A stretch of 16,121 nt of DNA. It comes from CAVSWN01 sp046728115 (GTDB taxonomy: Bacteria > Acidobacteriota > Vicinamibacteria > Vicinamibacterales > CAVVIG01). Position 1 is the first letter of the stretch. Each line of letters opens with the position of its first letter. The translations under genes were made by a program, and so were the position numbers. The stretch is taken from contig JBKPDW010000612.1 in the NCBI GenBank assembly GCA_046728115.1, positions 1 to 16,121 on the forward strand, given 5' to 3'. Shown piece by piece: positions 8,118 to 14,415 of the stretch. The notes under the pieces are model-generated. The model did not search any database, was not told the origin of the DNA, and saw only the letters and a program-made list of their open reading frames with translations.

Positions 8118-8163
8118 GGCTGGGTGGCGAACGGCTGATGCCCGATGACTGCGCGGCAAATGC

Positions 8164-8182
8164 GACGGCTTTGACAGCCGTC
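8164..8182. repeat. Short perfect inverted repeat between the FecR-like and PBP genes
   Basis: GACGGCT (8164-8170) and AGCCGTC (8176-8182) form a 7-bp stem with a TTGAC loop. On the minus strand it follows the FecR-like stop by about 20 nt and precedes the PBP start. No T-run follows on the minus strand (only ATTT), so it is at best a weak terminator or attenuator, or a protein site. Confidence 0.45.
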
Positions 8183-8204
8183 AGGCATCATCGGTACAGG
8201 CATT

Positions 8205-9716
8205 CTAGCGTGGCCGGCCAGGGCTTGCGGCCCGTCCTCCGCCCTGGCCCTGCGGCGCATTCCCGGCGGGCGGCGCAGTACGAGGCGGAGGTGTAGCGTG
8301 CTCCGCCGGACCCGGATTCGAGCGCGGCACCGGCATGGCTGAGCGCTCAGCCGGCTGCGCGGTCACGCGCGGCTCCGCGCGCTCGATTCGATAGTCGCTC
8401 GGCGATCGGTAACCGGGCATCGAGGGCTGATACGCCGGCGCCGAGTTTGGAGCACCAGCGGGCGCCGGCATCGGTGTCGGCACGGGGGCCGCTGTCATCG
8501 GCGTGCGCGGAACCGCGATCCCGTAATGCATGGGGATGCGTCCGTCGCCCGCGGGGAATCGTCGGCCGTCGGGCGATTGCCGGTGGAGTTCAACCGGCAG
8601 CTGACGACCCGCCGTCGGCTGATTGGCGACAGGCGATTGTTCCTGGCCTTGCGCCGAGTTCACAGTTGCCCCGATCGGAGTCAAGGGACGAGCGACAGCG
8701 GTGGATGAAGGGGGGCCCTGCGACGGCCGGCGGCCCGCACCAACCGCCGTCGTTGGGCGCCTGCCTGCTGCTGCGGGTCGATTCGCGACGGGTGACTGCT
8801 GACTGGCGGTCCGGCCGTTGTCGAACGTCCCGCGACCGTTTCGAACGTCCACGCTGGGCGCCACGTTGCGCACGATGAACGGTGTCGACGCCGGAAGCCG
8901 TCGTGCGTCCACTGCGAACTGGTTCGCATAGTACCCGTGGACACCGAAGTTCGTCCGCGGCACGACGGTCCAGCCCCGCCATGCCGTGCCGCTCCCGGAC
9001 GGGAGGGCGAATACGGGCCGGCCGTTGAAGCCGAGCGGACACCAGCTCACGTATCCCGGCGCCGAGCCCCACGATACCCATGCAGGACCCCACGTGCGGC
9101 CGGGAATCCAGAACCATCGATCGCGTGTGTAACCCCAGCGGCCGTAGTGATACGTCGGCCACGTCCACGCATCAAGACCGATCCACGTCAGGCCATACGA
9201 ACGCACCGGCGACCAATAGCCGTAGTAGTACGGCCGCCAATCGGTTGCGACGGCTGGATACCAGACGTAGCCGTACGAGGTGTCGTATTGCCACGAGCCG
9301 TTCTCATCGAGCGTCTGCCCGTAGACGTCGAGCTCGTGCGGAAGATACATGCCCGATTGCGACCGGGGTACCGGAAGCTGCACGTGATCCATCGTGCCGG
9401 CGAGCAGGCGGACGCGGGACGGCGTTATGCACTCGACCTCCGAATCTTCGGCCAACTCAATTGCTGTTCCATCCGGAAACGCAATCTGCACCCGCCCGTT
9501 TGCCGTGCGGAGACGATCCCCGGGGACAAACGGCATATTCATCGTCGCGGGCATAATCTCGCCGTCCCGCTCAATGGTCGCGTTTCCTTGTACGAAGACG
9601 AGATACGCCGGTGGCTGGGCGACTTGCGCGCGGAGCGATGCAGCCGCGGCGAAACACATCAAGAAAACGAAAGCCGCGGGGCGAAACTTCATGCGCCGGG
9701 GATGAAGGACAGGCAT
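8205..9716 (-). CDS. Exported FecR-domain/DUF6600 protein
   Basis: A 503-residue exported protein of unknown function. From ATG 9716 the N-terminus MPVLHPRRMKFRPA leads into the hydrophobic core FVFLMCFAAAASLRAQ, a signal peptide. Next comes a FecR-like beta domain (about residues 45-105) with VPGDRLRTANGRVQIAFPDG and EDSEVE. Then a Tyr/Trp-rich segment (YGYVWYP, WRPYYYGYW, GRWGYTRDRWFWIPG, WVSWGSAPGYVSW) is typical of DUF6600. The last 200 residues are Pro/Gln/Ala-rich and probably disordered. The start at 9716 has GAGG with 6-nt spacing on the minus strand; ATG 9692 also gives a good signal peptide but has no ribosome site. An extended -10 box lies about 40 bp upstream. FecR proteins with a partner sigma factor normally regulate iron uptake, but no sigma or TonB gene is visible, so an envelope structural role is more likely here (inference). 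Confidence 0.82.
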   Translation of the reverse strand: MPVLHPRRMKFRPAAFVFLMCFAAAASLRAQVAQPPAYLVFVQGNATIERDGEIMPATMNMPFVPGDRLRTANGRVQIAFPDGTAIELAEDSEVECITPSRVRLLAGTMDHVQLPVPRSQSGMYLPHELDVYGQTLDENGSWQYDTSYGYVWYPAVATDWRPYYYGYWSPVRSYGLTWIGLDAWTWPTYHYGRWGYTRDRWFWIPGRTWGPAWVSWGSAPGYVSWCPLGFNGRPVFALPSGSGTAWRGWTVVPRTNFGVHGYYANQFAVDARRLPASTPFIVRNVAPSVDVRNGRGTFDNGRTASQQSPVANRPAAAGRRPTTAVGAGRRPSQGPPSSTAVARPLTPIGATVNSAQGQEQSPVANQPTAGRQLPVELHRQSPDGRRFPAGDGRIPMHYGIAVPRTPMTAAPVPTPMPAPAGAPNSAPAYQPSMPGYRSPSDYRIERAEPRVTAQPAERSAMPVPRSNPGPAEHATPPPRTAPPAGNAPQGQGGGRAASPGRPR

Positions 9717-9721
9717 AAACC

Positions 9722-9737
9722 GCCTCGGCTTCGAGGC
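9722..9737 (-). promoter_or_regulatory. Leader hairpin covering the ribosome site of the FecR-like gene
   Basis: On the minus strand the leader reads GCCTCG-AAGC-CGAGGC, a perfect 6-bp GC-rich stem with a 4-nt loop. It ends 5 nt before ATG 9716. The GAGG Shine-Dalgarno lies inside the 3' arm (plus positions 9723-9726), so folding would hide it. This could be translational control or coincidence. Confidence 0.45.
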
Positions 9738-9757
9738 AGGACTCGGCTGGCGAAACG

Positions 9758-9766
9758 AGTATAGCA
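9758..9766 (-). promoter_or_regulatory. Extended -10 promoter candidate for the FecR-like gene
   Basis: The minus strand reads TGC TATACT: a TATAAT-like hexamer (5 of 6) preceded by the TGn extension. No good -35 box lies 16-18 nt upstream, which is common for extended -10 promoters. Start of transcription would be near 9751, giving a leader of about 35 nt that contains the hairpin at 9722-9737. Confidence 0.45.
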
Positions 9767-9809
9767 GGTGTCGGACACGCAGGTGGGCACCGTTCGCACG
9801 CTGGCGACA

Positions 9810-9838
9810 TTGACAGTAACGCACTCAGGTTTTATAGT
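9810..9838 (+). promoter_or_regulatory. Near-consensus sigma-70 promoter of the dnaK operon
   Basis: A perfect -35 box TTGACA (9810-9815) is followed by a 17-bp spacer and TATAGT (9833-9838, one mismatch). Transcription would begin near 9845, about 35 nt before the dnaK start. Such a strong housekeeping-type promoter needs a repressor to be heat-inducible, which fits the hspR gene at the end of the cluster. Confidence 0.75.
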
Positions 9839-9842
9839 TGGA

Positions 9843-9865
9843 TGAGTATCAGCACACAACTCAAG
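9843..9865 (+). promoter_or_regulatory. Candidate HspR operator (HAIR-like inverted repeat)
   Basis: TGAGT (9843-9847) and ACTCA (9859-9863) form an inverted repeat separated by 11 bp; the right half extends to ACTCAAG (9859-9865), an exact HAIR half-site. The published HAIR consensus is CTTGAGT-N7-ACTCAAG, so the spacing differs and the left half is degenerate. A further ACTCA occurs at 9823-9827. The position, across the predicted start of transcription, suits a repressor site. Confidence 0.45.
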
Positions 9866-9879
9866 CGAGGATGTCACCC

Positions 9880-11814
9880 ATGAGCAAGATCATCGGAATC
9901 GACCTGGGAACAACCAACTCCGTGGTGGCCGTGATGGAGGGCGGCGAGCCGGTCGTGATTACGAACCCCGAAGGCGGGCGCCTGACGCCGTCGGTTGTCG
10001 CCTTTACGAAAACCGGGGAGCGGCTCGTCGGCCAGGTTGCCAAGCGCCAGGCGGTCACGAATCCCGAAAACACGGTCTTCTCGATCAAGCGGTTCATGGG
10101 CCGGAAGTACGACGAGGTGTCCGAGGAAATGAAGATGGTGCCGTACCGCGTCGTGCGCGCGAACAACGGCGACGCGCGCGTACAGGCCAGCGGGAAGGAG
10201 TACTCCCCCCCGGAGATCTCCGCGATGATTCTGCAGAAGCTGAAGCAGGCGGCGGAAGAGTACCTCGGTCAACCAGTCACCAAAGCCGTGATCACTGTCC
10301 CGGCGTACTTCAACGATGCCCAACGGCAGGCCACCAAGGACGCCGGACAGATTGCCGGCCTGGAAGTGATGCGCATCGTCAACGAGCCAACGGCCGCCGC
10401 GCTCGCGTACGGACTGGACAAGAAGAAGGACGAGACAATCGCGGTGTACGACTTCGGCGGCGGCACGTTCGACATCTCGATTCTCGAGGTCGGCGAAGGC
10501 GTGGTGGAGGTCAAAGCCACCAACGGCGACACGCATCTGGGCGGCGACAATCTCGATCAGCGCATCATCGACTGGATCACCAGCGAGTTCAAGAACAGCG
10601 ACGGCATCGATCTGTCGAAGGATCGTATGGCGCTGCAGCGCCTCAAGGAAGCCGCGGAGAAGGCGAAGATGGAACTCTCCACGGTGATGGAGACCGACAT
10701 CAATCTGCCGTTCATCACCGCGGATCAGACCGGCCCCAAGCACCTTCAGATGAAGTTGACGCGCGCGAAGTTCGAGCAGCTCGTCGACGATCTGCTGCAA
10801 AAGACCGTCGGACCGACGAAGCAGGCGCTGAGCGACGCCGGCGTCGATCTCTCGAAGATCGATGAAGTGGTGCTCGTCGGCGGCTCGACGCGCATTCCCA
10901 AGGTGCAGCAGATCGTGAAGAGCCTGTTCGGCCGCGAGCCGCACAAGGGTGTGAATCCGGACGAGGTCGTTGCGATCGGCGCCGCGGTCCAGGCGGGCGT
11001 TCTCGCCGGGGACGTCAAGGATCTCCTTCTGCTCGACGTCACGCCGCTCTCGCTGGGCATCGAAACGATGGGCGGCGTCATGACGACGCTGATCCCGCGG
11101 AACACGACGATCCCGACCCGAAAGAGCGAAATCTTCTCGACGGCCTCGGACAGTCAAACCAGTGTCGAGGTTCACGTGCTGCAGGGCGAGCGGTCGATGG
11201 CGCGCGACAACCGGACGCTAGGCAAGTTCCATCTGGTCGGAATTCCACCTGCGCCGCGAGGCGTGCCCCAGATCGAAGTGACGTTCGATATCGACGCCAA
11301 CGGCATCGTCAACGTGCAGGCCAAGGATTTGGGCACGGGCAAGGAGCAGAAGATCACGATCACGGCGTCGAGCGGCCTCAGCAAGGACGAGGTCGATCGG
11401 ATGATGAAGGAGGCCGAATCGCACGCCGACGAGGACAAGAAGCGACGTGAAGAAATCGAGCTTCGCAACCGCGCCGATCAGGCGGTGTATGGCGCGGAGC
11501 GGATGATCAAGGACACGGGTGACAAGGTGAGCGCGACGGATCGCCAGGCGATCGAGACGGCCATTGAAGGTGTCAAGAAGGCAAGCGAAGGCGGCAATGC
11601 CGTGGCGATCCAGCAGGCGCTCGATGCGCTGACTTCGGCGCAGCACAAGGTAGCCGAGTCGCTCTACGGTCAGCAGGCTTCCGCCGGCGGACCGGGTGGC
11701 GCGTCCGGGGGAGAGGGCGGGCCAAGCGCCGGGCAGCCGGCCGGCTCGACTGCCGGCGGCCAGAAGAGCGGCGACGTGATCGACGCTGAGGTTGTGGACG
11801 AAGGAAAGCAGTGA
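9880..11814 (+). CDS. dnaK: Chaperone DnaK (Hsp70)
   Basis: The ATP-driven Hsp70 chaperone binds exposed hydrophobic stretches of proteins in the cytoplasm; DnaJ delivers substrate and stimulates ATP hydrolysis, GrpE exchanges nucleotide. The 644-residue product has the usual DnaK length. Visible motifs: the N-terminal phosphate loop IGIDLGTTNSVVAVMEGG (residues 5-22), VYDFGGGTFDISIL, and VVLVGGSTRIPKVQ in the nucleotide-binding domain. The linker DVKDLLLLDVTPLSLGIE leads into the substrate-binding domain, followed by an alpha-helical lid, a Gly-rich tail and the terminal acidic DVIDAEVVDE. ATG 9880 is chosen because GCGAGG (9865-9870) lies 9 nt upstream; ATG 9871 directly touches that site and is unlikely. 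It is the first gene of the cluster, 20 nt before dnaJ, with its own strong promoter. Confidence 0.97.
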   Translation: MSKIIGIDLGTTNSVVAVMEGGEPVVITNPEGGRLTPSVVAFTKTGERLVGQVAKRQAVTNPENTVFSIKRFMGRKYDEVSEEMKMVPYRVVRANNGDARVQASGKEYSPPEISAMILQKLKQAAEEYLGQPVTKAVITVPAYFNDAQRQATKDAGQIAGLEVMRIVNEPTAAALAYGLDKKKDETIAVYDFGGGTFDISILEVGEGVVEVKATNGDTHLGGDNLDQRIIDWITSEFKNSDGIDLSKDRMALQRLKEAAEKAKMELSTVMETDINLPFITADQTGPKHLQMKLTRAKFEQLVDDLLQKTVGPTKQALSDAGVDLSKIDEVVLVGGSTRIPKVQQIVKSLFGREPHKGVNPDEVVAIGAAVQAGVLAGDVKDLLLLDVTPLSLGIETMGGVMTTLIPRNTTIPTRKSEIFSTASDSQTSVEVHVLQGERSMARDNRTLGKFHLVGIPPAPRGVPQIEVTFDIDANGIVNVQAKDLGTGKEQKITITASSGLSKDEVDRMMKEAESHADEDKKRREEIELRNRADQAVYGAERMIKDTGDKVSATDRQAIETAIEGVKKASEGGNAVAIQQALDALTSAQHKVAESLYGQQASAGGPGGASGGEGGPSAGQPAGSTAGGQKSGDVIDAEVVDEGKQ

Positions 11815-11834
11815 CCTCTGAAATCTGAATTGTC

Positions 11835-12959
11835 GTGGACTTGTACATCATTCTCGGCTTGGAACGGGGGGCGACGCTGGGTGATATCAAACGCGCCTAC
11901 AAGCGTCTCGCGCGCCGATATCATCCGGACATCAATCCGGGCGATCGGATGGCAGCCGCGCAGTTCCGTCAGATCTCCGAGGCGTACGAGACGCTCAGCG
12001 ATCCAGAGCGCCGGCGTCGGTACGACGCCACCGGCATCGCGGCCGTGACGGAGGGCCCGACGACGTTCGGCTTCGAAGGGTTCGATTTTTCTGCAAGCGT
12101 GCACGGCGCCGATGCGTCCACGTTTGGCGATCTGTTCGCTGATATTTTTCGTCGCCATCGGTCGCCGGCCGAAAAAGCTGTGGAGCGGGGCGCCGACGTC
12201 CATCACGCGATTCGGATTGGCTTCGACGCAGCAATACACGGCGGCGACCATACACTCTTGATCACACGACAGGAGCACTGCCGGACGTGTCAGGGCACCG
12301 GGCTGCTGAACATCCTCGAGAGCCGCTGCACGCACTGCCACGGGTCAGGATCTGTCAAATCCGCGCGCGGGCACATGATCTTCTCGAAGCCATGTTCACA
12401 CTGCGGCGGATCGGGACAGCTGCGCCATTCGCCGTGTCCCAGCTGCGGCGGGCGGCAAATCGAGATGCGGACCGAGCCGTTGACCGTGCATGTGCCCGCG
12501 GGTCTGGGAGATGGCGCGCGCCTGCGCGTCCCGGGCAAGGGCCACGCCGGAGCACACGGCGGGGAGCACGGGGATCTCTACATCACCGTGAGCGTCGAGC
12601 CGCATCCGCTCTTCCAGCGGGACGGTGACGACATCCATGTCATTGTGCCAGTCGCCGTTCACGAGGCCGCGCTCGGCGCGAAAATCGAGGTGCCGTCCCT
12701 GGACGGAACGGCGCGCCTCCGCCTGCCGCCCGGCACGCAGTCGGGCCAGCGATTCCGGATTCGCGAGCGCGGCGTCGCGTCGGCGCGCGACGGCCGGCGC
12801 GGCGATCTCGTCGTCGAAGTGCGCCTGGTCATTCCGAAGGTTCTCGACGAGCGATCGAAGGAGCTGCTCAAGGAGTTCGGACGGATCAACAGCGAAGATG
12901 TGCGACGAGACCTCGGCGTAGATAGCCATCACAGTGGACACGGGCGACACGGAGGGTAG
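11835..12959 (+). CDS. dnaJ: Co-chaperone DnaJ (Hsp40) with zinc domain
   Basis: DnaJ stimulates DnaK's ATPase and hands it unfolded substrates. The 374-residue product starts with GTG (MDLYIILGLE), the normal J-domain beginning, with HPD at residues 30-32. The Gly/Phe linker is weak: residues 74-108 are Phe-rich but not Gly-rich. The zinc domain (about 149-206) carries CRTCQGTG, CTHCHGSG, CSHCGGSG and a fourth CPSCGGRQ, which keeps both cysteines but lacks the final GxG. Two beta-sandwich C-terminal domains follow (VHVPAGLGDGARLRVPGKG; later LPPGTQSGQRFRIRERG). No Shine-Dalgarno is evident before the GTG. It follows dnaK by 20 nt and precedes hspR by 52 nt; no grpE lies between. The zinc-containing domain points to a class I DnaJ rather than CbpA. 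Confidence 0.93.
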   Translation: MDLYIILGLERGATLGDIKRAYKRLARRYHPDINPGDRMAAAQFRQISEAYETLSDPERRRRYDATGIAAVTEGPTTFGFEGFDFSASVHGADASTFGDLFADIFRRHRSPAEKAVERGADVHHAIRIGFDAAIHGGDHTLLITRQEHCRTCQGTGLLNILESRCTHCHGSGSVKSARGHMIFSKPCSHCGGSGQLRHSPCPSCGGRQIEMRTEPLTVHVPAGLGDGARLRVPGKGHAGAHGGEHGDLYITVSVEPHPLFQRDGDDIHVIVPVAVHEAALGAKIEVPSLDGTARLRLPPGTQSGQRFRIRERGVASARDGRRGDLVVEVRLVIPKVLDERSKELLKEFGRINSEDVRRDLGVDSHHSGHGRHGG

Positions 12960-13011
12960 GAATCGTACCGATCCCGACGTGCGTGTCCTCCGTGGTGGAG
13001 AGTGTCCGACG

Positions 13012-13440
13012 ATGAAGAAAACGGGCAAGGCCTACTACATGATCAGCGCGGTGGCGCAAAAGTACAACATCCACCCGCAGACGTTACGCCTCTACGAACG
13101 CGAAGGGCTGCTCAAGCCGTCGCGTACGGACGGCAATACTCGTCTTTACTCGGAGGAGGATCTCGAGCAGCTCGAAACGATTCTGTCACTTACCCGAGAT
13201 CTTGGCGTGAATCTGGCCGGCGTCGAAATCATTTTGAACATGCGCCGGAAGATCGAACAGATGCAGCACGAGGTCAACGAGTTCATGGGGTACGTGAAGA
13301 AGGAAATGTCGCGCGGCATCGACGATTGGGAGCAGCGGCTCTCGACCGCGCTCGTCAAATCGTCGCCGACAGACCTGGTCCGCACGACGCCGACACGCGA
13401 GGACGAGACGATCAAACCGAATTTGAAAGTCAAAAGTTAA
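13012..13440 (+). CDS. hspR: Heat-shock repressor HspR, MerR family
   Basis: A 142-residue MerR-type DNA-binding protein. The winged helix-turn-helix runs from about residue 9 to 75: YMISAVAQKYNIHPQTLRLY, EREGLLKPSRTDGNTRLYSE, then LSLTRDLGVNLAGVEIILNM. The HPQTLR-YE-EGL and GVNLAGVE segments are hallmarks of HspR, which in Streptomyces represses the dnaK operon together with DnaK as co-repressor. A coiled-coil-like helix (RRKIEQMQHEVNEF) follows. Unlike metal-sensing MerR proteins it has no cysteine cluster. ATG 13012 is chosen because GGAG (12997-13000) precedes it by 11 nt; ATG 13039 and a GTG at 12934 overlapping dnaJ are less likely. Position after dnaK and dnaJ supports autoregulation. 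The last five residues (LKVKS) and the stop are encoded by a low-GC repeat block. Confidence 0.88.
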   Translation: MKKTGKAYYMISAVAQKYNIHPQTLRLYEREGLLKPSRTDGNTRLYSEEDLEQLETILSLTRDLGVNLAGVEIILNMRRKIEQMQHEVNEFMGYVKKEMSRGIDDWEQRLSTALVKSSPTDLVRTTPTREDETIKPNLKVKS

Positions 13441-13481
13441 AAGTTGGAAGTGAAAGTCAAAACTGAACACTGAAAGTTAAG
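13424..13481 (+). repeat. Low-GC direct-repeat block at the 3' end of hspR
   Basis: TGAAAGTCAAAA occurs exactly at 13424-13435 and 13451-13462 (27-bp period), with a partial copy TGAAAGT at 13471-13477; AAAGTTAA occurs at 13433-13440 and 13473-13480. The block is markedly AT-rich against its high-GC surroundings. The hspR stop codon is within it, and it fills the gap to the DnaC-like gene. Confidence 0.7.
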
Positions 13482-13514
13482 GTATGCTTCTCGCGTGGCG
13501 CGACGCGATGAAGA

Positions 13515-14414
13515 ATGTCGAATGCATCTCACCCACGATCGCGCAGTCCGAACGATCCGCAGACAATTGAACTGATGGCGTGCCCTCTGTGCGACGACAC
13601 GGGCTGGAAGCCCGTGGATGTGAACGGCGTGCGAAAGGTCACGCGGTGCGACTGCTGGCGCGACCGACTCGGTCAGGAACGCCTCGCGCGTGCGAACGTG
13701 CCTCGGCGTTACCAGCACTGCACACTTGAAAATCTTCGCGCCTACAACGACTCGCTCGCAGAGGCTGTCGAGAAAGCGGCCCGGTTCATTGAGGCCTACC
13801 CGGTCGTCGACCGCGGCCTGTTGTTGCTGGGTCATGCCGGCGTGGGCAAGACGCACATTGCGGTCGCCGTTCTGCGGGCAGTCATTCGAACAACTGGCGT
13901 CGCGGGGGTGTTCTATGACACGCGGGAACTCCTGAAGACGATTCGAAGCAGCTACGACCCTGTGACGAGAGTCAGCGAGAGTAGGATTCTGGCGCCAGTG
14001 ATGGAATCGCCATTTGTAGTGCTCGATGATTTGGGCGCGGAACGTCCGACCGACTGGGTCGAGGAAATGATGAACTTGATTGTCAATACGAGGTACAACG
14101 AGCGGCGGATCACGTTATTCACGTCGAACTACGCAGACATTCCTGACATCGAGAACCCGAACTCCTTGTTGTGCAGGATTGGGTTTCGAATGCGGTCGCG
14201 GTTGCAGGAGATGTGCACGCCTATAGAGATTGATGCCGCTGACTTTCGCGACGAACATCTTCCCCAGAACGCCAGCGACCAGGATTTGAGAGCGCTATGG
14301 CAGCTGAAAAAGCGGCCGAATGAGTTGCCAACGCGCACTGGTCGCGCAGCGAAGGCTCATATCCGCGACGGACGCGCCGATCTGAAGTGGCCAGGAGGGA
14401 GGGCTGGGTCTTGA
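13515..14414 (+). CDS. DnaC/DnaI-like AAA+ ATPase with N-terminal zinc motif
   Basis: A 299-residue ATP-binding protein of the DnaC/DnaI/IstB family, whose members load the replicative helicase or assist transposases. Residues 23-47 hold CPLCDDTG and RCDCW, four cysteines that probably bind zinc, as in DnaI-type loaders. The AAA+ core shows Walker A GHAGVGKT (106-113), Walker B FVVLDDLGAE (Asp 171/172) and a sensor-1 segment ITLFTSNYAD (Asn 205), with arginines near RIGFRMRSRL as candidate arginine fingers. ATG 13515 is used; ATG 13575, directly before CPLC, is an equal candidate since neither has a good ribosome site. No transposase lies beside it, so a chromosomal helicase loader is more likely than IstB (inference). 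Its 3' half looks less GC-rich at third positions than its neighbours. It ends 1 nt before hemW. Confidence 0.82.
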   Translation: MSNASHPRSRSPNDPQTIELMACPLCDDTGWKPVDVNGVRKVTRCDCWRDRLGQERLARANVPRRYQHCTLENLRAYNDSLAEAVEKAARFIEAYPVVDRGLLLLGHAGVGKTHIAVAVLRAVIRTTGVAGVFYDTRELLKTIRSSYDPVTRVSESRILAPVMESPFVVLDDLGAERPTDWVEEMMNLIVNTRYNERRITLFTSNYADIPDIENPNSLLCRIGFRMRSRLQEMCTPIEIDAADFRDEHLPQNASDQDLRALWQLKKRPNELPTRTGRAAKAHIRDGRADLKWPGGRAGS

Positions 14415-14415
14415 G

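Noticed and set aside
6804..8138. A 444-residue open frame on the plus strand
   Set aside because: It lies wholly antisense to the class A PBP, whose motifs are all intact; the translation is rich in Arg/His/Asp and has no recognisable domain, as expected for a high-GC shadow frame.
9820..9870. CIRCE element for HrcA upstream of dnaK
   Set aside because: The consensus TTAGCACTC-N9-GAGTGCTAA is not present; only GCACTC and GAGT fragments at wrong spacing were found. The HspR-type half-sites fit better.
9874..11175. A 433-residue minus-strand open frame across dnaK
   Set aside because: It is antisense to a fully conserved dnaK and has a shadow-type composition. Such frames are common opposite dnaK and are a known source of false annotations.
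13515..14414. IstB helper of an IS21-type insertion sequence
   Set aside because: No istA-like transposase or terminal inverted repeats flank it, and the N-terminal cysteine motif fits a DnaI/DnaC-type loader better.
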